From Winogradskyella sp. UBA3174 (GTDB lineage Bacteria; Bacteroidota; Bacteroidia; Flavobacteriales; Flavobacteriaceae): a stretch of DNA of 64,000 nucleotides. Location: positions 158,810 through 222,809 of the forward strand of contig NZ_DEXW01000025.1 of the NCBI RefSeq assembly GCF_002364335.1, written 5' to 3'. The translations under genes were made by a program, and so were the position numbers. Positions 17,045-26,236 of this stretch are shown here, one piece after another. The stretch's first letter is position 1. The number at the start of each line of letters is the position of its first letter. Under the pieces are notes generated by a model. That model was not told the origin of the DNA. It did no database searches and saw only the letters and a program-made list of their open reading frames with translations.

Positions 17045-17461
17045 TTAGAAACGGATTTCAAATTTTAAATCTTCTTTAGCTACTGTAAAGTTAGCATCAC
17101 CATATTGTGGTGGTCCAAAAGCCATAACATTGTTAGATATTCCATAATCTTCTAAAGGCATTCCGTTTTCTCTAAAATCCATACGGTTGTTTTCATTTGC
17201 ATCATGTAAGGCCATTATCGCATAGTCACCTGGTTGTACATTTTCAAAAGTGATTTCAACTTTACCATCTTTAATCTTAGTTTCAGTATTCATAATACCT
17301 TGACCTTTCATAAAAGTGTCTTTTGTATGTAGTGCGAAAGATACTTTGCCTGTGTCACTTTTTACATTGTCAATACTTACTGTTATAGTAATGCCGTCCT
17401 CTTGAGAAAAGCCAAATAATGAAGTGAAAACTAGTGCGATTGTTAAGATTAAATTTTTCAT
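17045..17461 (-). CDS. DUF2141 exported protein
   Basis: This 138-residue protein has a signal peptide (to about residue 19) and a single DUF2141 beta-sandwich domain. Diagnostic stretches are G-K-V-S-F-A-L-H near the start, F-E-N-V-Q-P-G-D-Y-A-I-M-A-L-H-D-A-N-E-N in the middle and P-L-E-D-Y-G-I-S-N-N after it. Members are exported proteins of unknown role. The gene has no obvious operon partner: both flanks are intergenic, and the next gene upstream starts a different, larger operon. Confidence 0.9.
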   Translation of the reverse strand: MKNLILTIALVFTSLFGFSQEDGITITVSIDNVKSDTGKVSFALHTKDTFMKGQGIMNTETKIKDGKVEITFENVQPGDYAIMALHDANENNRMDFRENGMPLEDYGISNNVMAFGPPQYGDANFTVAKEDLKFEIRF

Positions 17462-17654
17462 AATGATTTTTGTTTTAATGGTTTGTGTTTGTTTGATGAT
17501 TCAAATATCTAACAAATGTCCGTGTAGAAATAATTGTTGTTACCCAACTGTGATTTTAATAGGATGAGTTGTGGTTTGGTTAGCTTTTAGTTGTTAGAAT
17601 TTAGAAGCTAATAAACAAAAAAGTATATTTTATTCAGTTACTGAGCACTTAATA

Positions 17655-18986
17655 CTAAAGCAATCCTCGGGCTTTTATCTCTAAATACTTGTTAATAGTA
17701 TTAATCGTCAATTTTTCAGGCGGAGTTAATATGGCCTGGATACCATACTTCTGAAGTTCCTTAACCATCAATCGTTTTTCAAAAGCAAATTTCTCTGCAA
17801 CTGTTTTATGATATATAGATTGTAAATCTTCAGCATTTTCTTTAATAATGGTATCTAATTCTGTGTTTTCAAAGAGTACAACAACAAGCATGTGCTTTTT
17901 AGATATGGCTTGCAAGTAAGGTAGTTGACGTTTTAGTGCACTTAAATGTTCAAAGTTTGTATATAATAAAAGTAAACTACGATGGGTTACTTTACGTTTT
18001 AGTTGGGCATAGAGTAAACCAAAATCACTATCGTTAAATTGGGTGTCTATATTGTATAGGTTTTCTAAAATACGATTGAGATAGGTGAGTTTATGTATAG
18101 CTGGTAGAAAGGATTCAATCTTTTTTGAAAATGAAATCATACCAACCTTATCATGTTTTTTTAATGCTACGTTACTAAAAGCTAGTGTTGAGTTAATGGC
18201 ATAATCTAAAAGTTTTAAACCATTAAAAGGCATCTTCATTACACGACCTGTGTCTATAATAGAGTAGATAGGCTGGGATTTTTCATCTTGGTATTGATTA
18301 ACCATTAACTGCGCACGTTTGGCAGTTGCTTTCCAATTTACAGTTCTAAAGTCATCACCGTTTACGTATTCTTTAATTTGTTCAAACTCTGAAGTATTAC
18401 CAATACGTCTAATTTTTTTGAGTCCAATTTCAGTCAAAGAATTACTAATAGCTAAAAAGTCATATTTCTGCATTTGAATTATAGAAGGATAAACCATAAC
18501 CATTTGCTTATTCTGAAACTGATACCTGCGTTTTATAATTTTTAAAATAGAAGACACAAAAACGTTGAGATGCCCAAAATAGTATTCACCTCTGTCTACT
18601 GGTCTCACTAAATAGTCAAAATCATGATTCTGATTTGGGTTCAATGTCGTTTTATATGAAAAATCTCTTTTCTGAAATTGAACAGGCAATTCATCAATAA
18701 CATCTAAATAGGTTTTAAAGCCATATTTATTAGTGATTGTTATTGGCACAGGATTGCTATCACTGTTAGAAAACTTATCTGGTAAAATACGTCTAGCATT
18801 AATCGCGTTTTTTGGTTGATAAAGTAGAAGCAAGTCAATTAGTAAAATAACCACAATTAAAACCATCAATGTCCATGCTACAGAAAATAAAGCAGGTAAC
18901 CAAAACGATAATAAAAAGCATACAGAAGCTACAGCTAAATAAATATAGAGCTGTTTGTGAATGTATAAAGACTTTAAGAATTTCAT
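17655..18986 (-). CDS. DUF58 domain protein with MIDAS-like vWA fold
   Basis: This 443-residue protein has two N-terminal transmembrane segments (about 12-50), an extended middle region, and the DUF58 core. The core has the signature E-F-E-Q-I-K-E-Y-V-N-G-D-D-F-R-T-V-N-W-K-A-T-A-K-R. The following vWA-like part begins with Y-S-I-I-D-T-G-R rather than the usual D-x-S-x-S, so metal binding may be weak or lost. DUF58 proteins act with MoxR AAA+ ATPases, and here the MoxR gene lies immediately upstream (16 bp). It is the last gene of the operon. Confidence 0.92.
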   Translation of the reverse strand: MKFLKSLYIHKQLYIYLAVASVCFLLSFWLPALFSVAWTLMVLIVVILLIDLLLLYQPKNAINARRILPDKFSNSDSNPVPITITNKYGFKTYLDVIDELPVQFQKRDFSYKTTLNPNQNHDFDYLVRPVDRGEYYFGHLNVFVSSILKIIKRRYQFQNKQMVMVYPSIIQMQKYDFLAISNSLTEIGLKKIRRIGNTSEFEQIKEYVNGDDFRTVNWKATAKRAQLMVNQYQDEKSQPIYSIIDTGRVMKMPFNGLKLLDYAINSTLAFSNVALKKHDKVGMISFSKKIESFLPAIHKLTYLNRILENLYNIDTQFNDSDFGLLYAQLKRKVTHRSLLLLYTNFEHLSALKRQLPYLQAISKKHMLVVVLFENTELDTIIKENAEDLQSIYHKTVAEKFAFEKRLMVKELQKYGIQAILTPPEKLTINTINKYLEIKARGLL

Positions 18987-19002
18987 ATTTACTTACTGCT
19001 TT

Positions 19003-19998
19003 TTATCTAGGCACCTCTACTGATTGCACTATCATCTCAATAACATTCTCAGTCGTCATACCTTCCATTTCGCGCTCTGGTGTTAAAATGATTCTATGGT
19101 TAAGAACAGGGTTTAAACCTTTCTTAATATCTTCTGGTGTTACAAAGTCACGGCCATTAATCGCTGCAAAGGCTTTAGCAGTATTTAATATAGCGATTGA
19201 TGCTCTTGGTGATCCTCCAAGATATAAATGCGGATGGTTACGTGTTTTAGACACAATTTCTGCGATATATGTTATAATTTTTTCTTCTACAACAATAGCT
19301 TGTGTTTTAGACTTGTACTCTTCTAAAGATGCTGTGTCTAGTATCGCATTGATTAAGGTTTGTGGTTGCTCACCTTGTCTTTTATGATGCGAAGTAATAA
19401 TCTTTACTTCATCTTCTAAAGAAGGATAATCAACTTTTATTTTAAATAAAAAACGGTCTAATTGTGCTTCTGGTAATGCATACGTACCTTCTTGATCAAT
19501 GGGGTTTTGTGTTGCTAAGACCATAAACGGATTGTTAAACTTATACGTTGTACCATCTACCGTAGCTTGGCGTTCTTCCATAGTTTCGAATAAAGCAGCT
19601 TGTGTTTTAGCCGGTGCTCTGTTAATTTCATCAATTAAAACGATGTTAGAAAAAATAGGACCTTTTTTAAATTCAAATTCCGAAGACTTCATATTTAAGA
19701 TCGAAGTTCCCAAAACATCACTCGGCATTAAATCTGGCGTAAACTGAATTCGACTAAAATCAGTTTTTAAAACCTTTGCAAACAATTTTGCTGTAACCGT
19801 TTTTGCAATTCCGGGAACACCTTCAATTAAAACATGTCCATCGGCTAATAAGGCCACAATAAGTAATTCTACAAAATTGTCCTGTCCTATGATTACTTTT
19901 CTAAGCTCTTCTTTAATGCTTTCTACTGCATTTTTAAGGCCTTCTAGTTGAATTCTATTATCAAAGTTTAAATCGTCGTTTACTGCTTCGTTTTCCAT
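19003..19998 (-). CDS. MoxR-family AAA+ ATPase
   Basis: This 331-residue MoxR ATPase has a Walker A variant (G-V-P-G-I-A-K-T), Walker B (N-I-V-L-I-D-E-I-N-R-A), sensor 1 in V-L-A-T-Q-N-P, and the family segment E-G-T-Y-A-L-P-E-A-Q-L-D-R-F. These chaperone-like ATPases mature or activate vWA partners, and the DUF58 gene follows directly. The start overlaps the end of the DUF4350 gene by 19 bp, which supports a single operon. The process served here is unknown. Confidence 0.95.
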   Translation of the reverse strand: MENEAVNDDLNFDNRIQLEGLKNAVESIKEELRKVIIGQDNFVELLIVALLADGHVLIEGVPGIAKTVTAKLFAKVLKTDFSRIQFTPDLMPSDVLGTSILNMKSSEFEFKKGPIFSNIVLIDEINRAPAKTQAALFETMEERQATVDGTTYKFNNPFMVLATQNPIDQEGTYALPEAQLDRFLFKIKVDYPSLEDEVKIITSHHKRQGEQPQTLINAILDTASLEEYKSKTQAIVVEEKIITYIAEIVSKTRNHPHLYLGGSPRASIAILNTAKAFAAINGRDFVTPEDIKKGLNPVLNHRIILTPEREMEGMTTENVIEMIVQSVEVPR

Positions 19999-21203
19999 TG
20001 GTTATGGGATTTAAATTGTTCTATTAAGGTATTTAACCGTTCTAATTCTGAATTATTTATCGTTGCTTTACTATTCAAACTATTAATATGATTGAATAGT
20101 GTTTTTGTGTCTTCAACTGTATTATTACTTCTTGCAGCTAAATTGGTAATGAATGTGTCATTAATTTCCGAAGTACTTAGATGCATTATGTTTCTTATAT
20201 AATCTAAGAAATGGGTAATCTTATGATTAGAAATGTCTTTATGCTTGCCGTTTTCATAATACATATTGGCAATAGTCCTTGTGAAATCTACGGTTTTATT
20301 TTTTAAAGGTCTCACTATCGGAATAGCACGCTGCTTTCGCTTTCCTTCAAAAATGATATAAATTAAAACACCAATAAGCATTATGTAATACGCCCATTTT
20401 AAAGATTTAGTACTTAAAAATAAATACATTGGTGATGTATAAAATTTCTTTCCGTTTTTATAATAGGTATCGACAAAAACAGGTTTGCTTGTATCTATGT
20501 AAGACATTAAGCCAGCTGTATAATCTTGATTAGGGGATGTTAGCATAAAGTAATTTGTAAAAGCCTGCGGAAATGTATTGAGGATAATTTCTCCATCTCC
20601 AAAAGATTGCTTTATCGTATTTACTAAAGAATCTTTAATTACTGTGTTTTCACCTCTGTAGGTGTCAATAAAACCAAGTATGGTGGTCTGTGTTGTATCA
20701 ATTTCATCAAAATAAAAAAAGGTGTTTGCTTTATCGTATTTATAGTTTTGCTTATTGTCTAATAATGGGTTTACAAGGTTGACTTGATATTCGTTGTTAA
20801 AATTTTCAAACGTTTTCACTGATTTTGTCTTCAGATTTAAAGTATCTAATAGTTTATCTTCAAAATCTACAGCAGAAACAATTAGTGTGTTTCCATTATC
20901 AACCCAATCTAAAAGTGTATTCAGTTCCTCTTTTCCAAAATTAATACCGCCATTGTAAAACAAATAAGTGCCTTCTACATTAGTTTCTTCTAGAAACTCA
21001 AATGGAGGACGCTCAACTGGAGTAATATTATTAGAAATACGGTTGAGCTGCTCATTAAAGACATACGAGCCAAACGGAATTTTATGATGCGTAGCATAAG
21101 ATGGATACCAATTTACATCTTTCGGTTTGGTCATCTCCAAAAACACAATGATTATAATTGACAATGCAACTAATACGATATATAGTTTCCCTTTTTTACT
21201 CAT
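19980..21203 (-). CDS. DUF4350 membrane protein
   Basis: This 407-residue protein has an N-terminal transmembrane anchor (about 5-22), an extracytoplasmic domain of the DUF4350 type (about 40-250) and a second transmembrane segment near residue 270. A cytoplasmic, helical C-terminus follows. The phrase G-T-Y-L-F-Y-N-G-G-I-N-F-G-K-E-E-L-N-T-L-L-D-W-V with a following G-N-T-L-I-V matches the glutamine-amidotransferase-like core of this family. It overlaps the MoxR gene downstream by 19 bp and the upstream DUF4129-type gene by 4 bp. Function is unknown but tied to the MoxR/DUF58 machinery by context. Confidence 0.85.
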   Translation of the reverse strand: MSKKGKLYIVLVALSIIIIVFLEMTKPKDVNWYPSYATHHKIPFGSYVFNEQLNRISNNITPVERPPFEFLEETNVEGTYLFYNGGINFGKEELNTLLDWVDNGNTLIVSAVDFEDKLLDTLNLKTKSVKTFENFNNEYQVNLVNPLLDNKQNYKYDKANTFFYFDEIDTTQTTILGFIDTYRGENTVIKDSLVNTIKQSFGDGEIILNTFPQAFTNYFMLTSPNQDYTAGLMSYIDTSKPVFVDTYYKNGKKFYTSPMYLFLSTKSLKWAYYIMLIGVLIYIIFEGKRKQRAIPIVRPLKNKTVDFTRTIANMYYENGKHKDISNHKITHFLDYIRNIMHLSTSEINDTFITNLAARSNNTVEDTKTLFNHINSLNSKATINNSELERLNTLIEQFKSHNQWKTKQ

Positions 21204-21934
21204 CGCGTTTCAATGGTTTTATTTAGAGTTTCAAAAGGTAATTTTAAGGTTTCGAATTTTAAGACGTCTACATCAAATTCTCCATACCATACATAATCGT
21301 AAATTCTTGTAATGTTTTTAAAACTTACTTTTAAATCGTTTTTTTCTATTTCATTTATGTAATCATCATTAGTTTTCTGAGGTTGCCAAATAATGTTACC
21401 ACCATCGCTAAGATATTTTAGTGATAATAGATAATAGTAACGAATAGCGAGTCTGTAATTTTGTTGGTTTATAGCTTCTTTTATTAGAGCAGGAATATCT
21501 TCATTCTGAATAATTTGCTCTTCTTCAGTTAATATAACGGAACCGTTTTGTTGTGCTTTAATTTTTAGGTTATTTGAATTCACTTTTAAGAAAAAACGAA
21601 TGAGTAAAAAAACCAGAAAACCTAATAAAATATAAGGTAGAATTCGAAACACAAAATAAAGAAAACCAGTTGCCGTACCTACGCCAAAAATAGTTTCCCA
21701 AAATTCGAGAAGGAAGTTTTGGAGCCAACGATAAGCTTTATCTAAAAAACCGTCTTCGGCCTCAACTTCGAAATAGTTAAAATCTTCGTCTGCTTTGTAG
21801 GTTTCTAAGTCGTCTTCTGTAATGGTTTGTTTTTCTAAAGTGGTATCATCGTAATTTACGGGTTGCTCTTTTTGTTGACCAAAGGCGTATTGACCAATAA
21901 AAAAAACAAAAAATAACAACCTGTATATATACAT
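21200..21934 (-). CDS. DUF4129-like membrane protein
   Basis: This 244-residue protein has a signal peptide (to about residue 19), an acidic extracytoplasmic stretch, one transmembrane segment (about 85-110) and a cytoplasmic C-terminus. That C-terminus contains the DUF4129-like R-L-A-I-R-Y-Y-Y-L-L-S-L-K-Y-L motif and a terminal I-Y-D-Y-V-W-Y-G segment. Such proteins regularly sit between SpoIIM- and MoxR-type genes. It abuts the upstream membrane gene with no gap and overlaps DUF4350 by 4 bp. Confidence 0.82.
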   Translation of the reverse strand: MYIYRLLFFVFFIGQYAFGQQKEQPVNYDDTTLEKQTITEDDLETYKADEDFNYFEVEAEDGFLDKAYRWLQNFLLEFWETIFGVGTATGFLYFVFRILPYILLGFLVFLLIRFFLKVNSNNLKIKAQQNGSVILTEEEQIIQNEDIPALIKEAINQQNYRLAIRYYYLLSLKYLSDGGNIIWQPQKTNDDYINEIEKNDLKVSFKNITRIYDYVWYGEFDVDVLKFETLKLPFETLNKTIETR

Positions 21935-22822
21935 TTATTCTTCTATTTTCCCAATTTCACTAATACGATCGTAAGTACCTGTAAAGTTTGTTTTTTCATG
22001 AAGATGGAAATAAATAACAGCACCACCAATAACTAAAATTGTATTTAGTATAAATTGAAAAAAGGTATTAAGGATATTTAAAAAGATGATAACTGGGTCA
22101 GCATAAAAACTATCCATATTTGATGGGTCAATTTCACCAGAAAAAACACCAGTACCAACTAAAGCATAAATAATTGAAGGAATAGAAAGTGCTAAACCAA
22201 CGATGTAGTATATGATACCTAAAACAATAAAAGAGCCAAATGCAGTCCAGAAATCTGCGTTTACTAGCGTAAAGCTTTGGCTGTACGCATCTGTTGTAGA
22301 GCGTCTAGTTTCAAAAACAAAAATACTAAAGACAACAGCCATTGGTATCATAGCATAAAATACAGGTAAAATACAAATCATTGTCGCAATGATTAACGTT
22401 ATGCCTTTAAGAAAACTCAATCCAAAAAATGACCAAAACGTATTATAAACATTTTTTTTAATTTCACTTAAATTAGTATCTCCTTTATTGTCTACATAAG
22501 ATTTTATATAATATAGAGTAACTGAGGTAGTTAAAATATAAGCAGTGATTGCAGATATAAAATAACATATTCCGGCAATTACTGTAGCTAAGATATTACC
22601 TGAATTGAACGATGGTTCTCCTAAAGACGTAAAATCAAATATATCGCCAGCGACGTAATTATAAGCACCAAGAGACACCATTAAAATTAATATTGCAGGA
22701 CCTGCAATATTAAATATAGCTTTCATTAAAGGTTTAAATTCATTTCTAATAAAACCAAAAGTATCCGTTAGTATAGCACTAAAATCACTTTGTTTTCTAA
22801 ATTCTATGTAGGGTTTATTCAT
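21935..22822 (-). CDS. Polytopic membrane protein of the MoxR/SpoIIM operon
   Basis: This 295-residue integral membrane protein has about six hydrophobic segments (roughly 35-55, 80-105, 130-165, 190-225, 250-275). An N-terminal cytoplasmic stretch contains R-K-Q-S-D-F-S-A-I-L-T-D-T-F-G-F-I-R. I recognise no named domain with certainty. The general layout resembles glycerophosphodiesterase-type membrane domains and DUF4013-like proteins. It lies 17 bp after the SpoIIM gene and directly abuts the next gene, so it belongs to the same transcript. Confidence 0.7.
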   Translation of the reverse strand: MNKPYIEFRKQSDFSAILTDTFGFIRNEFKPLMKAIFNIAGPAILILMVSLGAYNYVAGDIFDFTSLGEPSFNSGNILATVIAGICYFISAITAYILTTSVTLYYIKSYVDNKGDTNLSEIKKNVYNTFWSFFGLSFLKGITLIIATMICILPVFYAMIPMAVVFSIFVFETRRSTTDAYSQSFTLVNADFWTAFGSFIVLGIIYYIVGLALSIPSIIYALVGTGVFSGEIDPSNMDSFYADPVIIFLNILNTFFQFILNTILVIGGAVIYFHLHEKTNFTGTYDRISEIGKIEE

Positions 22823-22839
22823 ATTGTGTTTGGTTAAAT

Positions 22840-23835
22840 TTAGTTGGTTAGTTCAATTGTATTTTTAAACTCAGTGAGTTTTTTTAATTTTCTATGTAGC
22901 TGAATTGGGTAAATAACGTAATAAAATAAGATGAGTGCTAATGAACCTCCAATAATTAAAATAGCCAGCCAATCTGGCATTTCGGTATGTCTGGTTACAA
23001 AGCCCTCTAAAAAGCCTGCAATAATAAAAAACGGAATGGTGCTCATTAATATTTTTAAGCCATTAATAACTCCGCGCTTAAAAGATTCTAGTCTAGGTAA
23101 TGTCCCAGTAAAAAGAATTCCGTTACCCATAACAAGACCTGCGCAACCTGCTATTACAATTACCGATATTTCTATGGTACCGTGTATCCAAATTGTGCGA
23201 GCAGATTCCCAAAGTAAGCCTTGTTCGTAAAAAAAATATTGAAAACTACCTAACATAATACCGTTTTGCATCATTATATATAATGTGCCAACACCAAGCA
23301 TAATACCATAGCCAAATGCAAAAAGTGCAACTTTAATATTATTAAGTGTAATACCTAAAAACATATTAAACTCACCTTGCTGTTTGTATACAGCCATTGG
23401 GTCTCCTTTTTTTATGTTTTCTAAAGTCATGTTTACATAACCATCCCCTAAAAAAGAGCGTACAAAGTCACCTTCGTTAGCTGCAGAGAATGCGCCAACA
23501 ATAACAAATAAGGTAAAGGTTAAAAAAGTAATTAGAAGTTCTCTCTGATGTTGATAAAACATAGTAGGGAACTCTGTCTTAAAGAAAGAAATAAGGCGGT
23601 TTTTTGGTTCTTTTTTAGTCTTGTAAATATTCTGGTGTGCTGATGATGCTAATTGATTTAGATAACGTTCTGTATTACTATTTTTGTAAAACGTTTTAGC
23701 ATAGCTCAAATGATCTGTGACTTCAATATACAGGTCAGACAACAAATCGGGATCAATATTGATTTTATTTGCAAGAACGCTTTCAAATTCTAACCATTTG
23801 TCTTTATTTTGCTTTACAAAAGCCGCTTCGCGCAT
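22840..23835 (-). CDS. Stage II sporulation protein M-like (SpoIIM) membrane protein
   Basis: This 331-residue protein has a hydrophilic, helical N-terminus (about 1-95) followed by five or six transmembrane segments. Conserved SpoIIM features are seen: M-F-L-G-I-T-L-N-N-I-K-V-A-L-F-A-F-G in one helix and W-I-H-G-T-I-E-I-S in a loop. In endospore formers SpoIIM helps peptidoglycan remodelling; in non-sporulating bacteria the role is unknown. The gene heads the MoxR/DUF58 operon and is divergent from an RDD-family gene with only 35 bp between start codons. Confidence 0.88.
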   Translation of the reverse strand: MREAAFVKQNKDKWLEFESVLANKINIDPDLLSDLYIEVTDHLSYAKTFYKNSNTERYLNQLASSAHQNIYKTKKEPKNRLISFFKTEFPTMFYQHQRELLITFLTFTLFVIVGAFSAANEGDFVRSFLGDGYVNMTLENIKKGDPMAVYKQQGEFNMFLGITLNNIKVALFAFGYGIMLGVGTLYIMMQNGIMLGSFQYFFYEQGLLWESARTIWIHGTIEISVIVIAGCAGLVMGNGILFTGTLPRLESFKRGVINGLKILMSTIPFFIIAGFLEGFVTRHTEMPDWLAILIIGGSLALILFYYVIYPIQLHRKLKKLTEFKNTIELTN

Positions 23836-23870
23836 ATACTAATCCCTTTAGCTTTCAAAGAAAAGAAAAT

Positions 23871-24587
23871 ATGGACGAATTTCAAATAGAAACTGCTCAA
23901 AATGTAGGTATAAATCAAAACGTTGCTAGTATTGGAGATCGTTTGCTTGGTTATCTTATTGACAGTGCTGTTATTCTTCTATATGGAATCTTAGCCATAT
24001 TACTTCTAGTTAAATTGAATTTAGAGCCAGGTGATTCTTGGACAATTTATCTATTAGTCTCATTACCAGCATTTTTGTATTATGTTTTGCTCGAAACCTT
24101 TTTAAATGGTAAGACCATTGGAAAGACTTTAATGAAAACACGAGTGGTGAAATTAGATGGTTCGCCACCAAGTTTTGCAAATTATTTTGTGAGATGGATT
24201 TTAAGAATTATTGATGTTGCATTAACAACTGGAGGTGGAGCTGTGCTGACTATCTTATTAAAAGGAAATGGCCAACGTATAGGCGATATCGCAGCAGGAA
24301 CTACTGTTATAAGCGAAAAACAAAAACTAACGATTAATGACACTTTGGTAAAAGATTTACCTTTAAACTATTTGCCAACCTACAGCCAAGTCACCGTATT
24401 AAAAGATAGTGATATGCAGACCATTAAAAATTTATACGATGATGCCGTTAGAAATGGAAACCATAATATTATTGTAAACTTACATTATCGTCTTTTAAAA
24501 GTAATGTCTATTGAGACCAATGAAAAACCTTTAGATTTTGTAGCTAAGGTCATAAAGGATTATAATTACTATACTCAGAATATGTAA
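23871..24587 (+). CDS. RDD-family membrane protein
   Basis: This 238-residue protein starts at the ATG at 23871, chosen because upstream in-frame sequence overlaps the divergent SpoIIM gene. The RDD domain (about 15-145) has the Arg-Asp signature A-S-I-G-D-R-L-L-G-Y-L-I-D-S-A, a G-K-T-I-G-K-T-L-M-K-T-R motif and G-Q-R-I-G-D-I-A-A-G-T-T. Three transmembrane segments lie in it. A soluble C-terminal tail follows. RDD proteins have been linked to ion transport, though most are uncharacterised. The divergent neighbour and conserved company with SpoIIM/MoxR/DUF58 suggest a shared function. Confidence 0.9.
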   Translation: MDEFQIETAQNVGINQNVASIGDRLLGYLIDSAVILLYGILAILLLVKLNLEPGDSWTIYLLVSLPAFLYYVLLETFLNGKTIGKTLMKTRVVKLDGSPPSFANYFVRWILRIIDVALTTGGGAVLTILLKGNGQRIGDIAAGTTVISEKQKLTINDTLVKDLPLNYLPTYSQVTVLKDSDMQTIKNLYDDAVRNGNHNIIVNLHYRLLKVMSIETNEKPLDFVAKVIKDYNYYTQNM

Positions 24588-24684
24588 GTAGATAGACACA
24601 ATTACTGTGAAGGCAGAAATCTTGCATATAAATTAGATGCTGCATTTAGTACCGAATGATAAATATAAATTATATAAAAAAACC

Positions 24685-25302
24685 ATGTTTATTCAAACTA
24701 TTGATATTTTAGGAACCATCGCTTTTGCCATTTCTGGTGTGTTGGTCGCCATGAATAAACGTATGGATCCGTTTGGTGTGTTTATAATTGCTTTCGTTAC
24801 TGCTGTAGGTGGTGGTACATTACGCGATCTGCTAATAGGTTCTACACCTGTGTTTTGGATGGCAGATATGATATTTATATATGTTATAGCTGCAGCTACA
24901 TTTGCGGCTGTAGTTTTTAGAAATCAAATAAAGCACTTAAGGAAATCACTCTTTTTATTCGATACTATCGGAATTGGTTTATATACAGTTATCGGAATTG
25001 AAAAAGGTTTAAATGCAGACTTACATCCCATAATATGTGTTGCTTTAGGTACAATATCTGCCTGCTTTGGAGGTGTAATACGGGACATTTTATGTAATGA
25101 AATCCCTGTGATTTTCAGAAAAGAAGTATACGCAACAGCTTGTATATTTGGTGGGAGTACTTATTTTATTTTACGCGAGTTTATTACAGATCAAAACTTA
25201 ATTTTTGTTATTTCACTAAGTGTGGTTATAACGGTTAGGTTATTGGCTGTGATTTTTAAAATTAGTTTACCAACTTTATACGGTGATGAAGGCAATAAAT
25301 AG
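24685..25302 (+). CDS. TRIC-type (UPF0126) cation channel homologue
   Basis: This 205-residue membrane protein has seven hydrophobic segments arranged as two repeats, the layout of bacterial trimeric intracellular cation channel homologues (YadS/UPF0126). Each half carries the G-G-G-x-x-R-D motif: G-G-G-T-L-R-D-L-L in the first and G-G-V-I-R-D-I-L in the second. The ATG at 24685 fits family N-termini (I-L-G-T-I-A-F-A-I-S-G) better than the in-frame ATG at 24637. It is monocistronic. Potassium or other monovalent cation transport is likely. Confidence 0.92.
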   Translation: MFIQTIDILGTIAFAISGVLVAMNKRMDPFGVFIIAFVTAVGGGTLRDLLIGSTPVFWMADMIFIYVIAAATFAAVVFRNQIKHLRKSLFLFDTIGIGLYTVIGIEKGLNADLHPIICVALGTISACFGGVIRDILCNEIPVIFRKEVYATACIFGGSTYFILREFITDQNLIFVISLSVVITVRLLAVIFKISLPTLYGDEGNK

Positions 25303-25372
25303 ATGGAAATTTATTAATTGCTAAGACCTTTATTCTTGTCAATATTTATTGATCCCTTTTAAGTTTAAAATT

Positions 25373-25885
25373 TTATTTCTGATAAGCGCCAGAAGAATAG
25401 GTGAGTTCATAGCTATGCGTGTATATTTCAAATACAATTCCGAAAGGATCTTGTACATAAACCATTTTATAAGGCTTATCGTCAGGGTAATATTCTCGTA
25501 TTGGCATGCGTTGTTTACCACCATGTTCAACTATTTTTTTAGTCAAGTTTTCTATATCTGGATCTTGAACGCAAAAATGAAATAGGCCTGTATTAAACGG
25601 ATTAAAAGCGGGTGCTTCTTTTTTGCCGTGTGGAAAAGAGAATAATTCTATACCAATACCGTCAGAGGTAGACATATGTGCAATATCAAATGTTTCCCAA
25701 TCGTCACCAAAGACATCAATACACATTTGTCCAATTGCTGTATCGCTTTCTTTTTGCACCTTAGATGGTGCCATAATAACATACCATCCCATGACGTTTT
25801 TGTAAAAACCAACGGCTTTGTTTATATCTGGTACGGTAATTCCGATGTGCGAAAATGATTTAGGGTAACTAGTTTTATCTTTCAT
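25373..25885 (-). CDS. VOC (glyoxalase/bleomycin-resistance) family protein
   Basis: This 170-residue protein is made of two beta-alpha-beta-beta-beta modules. The first starts at S-H-I-G-I-T-V-P-D-I-N-K-A-V-G-F-Y and the second at T-G-L-F-H-F-C-V-Q-D-P-D-I-E. A closing strand, Y-V-Q-D-P-F-G-I-V-F-E-I-Y, carries a likely metal-ligand Glu. Metal ligands would be His18 (approximately), a central Glu, the second-module His and the terminal Glu. The substrate cannot be predicted. It is the last intact gene before the scarred region that starts at about 25.9 kb. Confidence 0.88.
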   Translation of the reverse strand: MKDKTSYPKSFSHIGITVPDINKAVGFYKNVMGWYVIMAPSKVQKESDTAIGQMCIDVFGDDWETFDIAHMSTSDGIGIELFSFPHGKKEAPAFNPFNTGLFHFCVQDPDIENLTKKIVEHGGKQRMPIREYYPDDKPYKMVYVQDPFGIVFEIYTHSYELTYSSGAYQK

Positions 25886-25916
25886 ACTTTTTAAATTTGT
25901 TTAATTTTATCTGTTG

Positions 25917-26098
25917 TTACCTATAGTTTTTATTCAATACCTCAATTGCTTTTAATAGAACAGCATCAGAATTATCGTTCTTATAGTTTAATATTTTAAA
26001 ATCGGGCTCAATTCCTTTTCCTTCGTAATTTACCATTTTTGTAGAAAAATACTGTTGGTGAGAAAGTGTTACTTTCCAACCGTTTAGTAATGAACCCT
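25917..26098 (-). pseudogene. C-terminal remnant of an S41-like peptidase
   Basis: On the minus strand an open frame of about 59 codons ends at the TAA at 25917-25919. It reads N-G-W-K-V-T-L-S-H-Q-Q-Y-F, then M-V-N-Y-E-G-K-G-I-E-P-D-F, then a K-A-I-E-V-L helix. This looks like the extreme C-terminus of an S41/tail-specific-type peptidase. There is no start codon: an in-frame stop lies just upstream, and homology ends at about 26098, right beside a perfect 15-bp inverted repeat. The rest of the gene is absent. Confidence 0.7.
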
Positions 26099-26111
26099 AA
26101 CATCCACTATT

Positions 26112-26150
26112 TATAGCGAATGAGGCTATAATTGCGCCTCATTCGCTATA
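26112..26150. repeat. Perfect 15-bp inverted repeat at a gene-truncation boundary
   Basis: The arms TATAGCGAATGAGGC and GCCTCATTCGCTATA are perfect, with a 9-nt loop. No T-run follows, so it is a weak terminator candidate. It lies 14 bp from the truncation point of the S41-like remnant. Confidence 0.85.
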
Positions 26151-26236
26151 CATACTTTTGTGTTTAGTTTTGTTCGGAGTCTCCTCGTATACTACATTAA
26201 ATATACAATAAATTGGCGAGGTGCAATTAACAGTAG

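Noticed and set aside
18869..19387. 172-residue plus-strand open frame crossing DUF58 and MoxR genes
   Set aside because: It crosses two well-supported genes on the other strand; its composition is that of a shadow.
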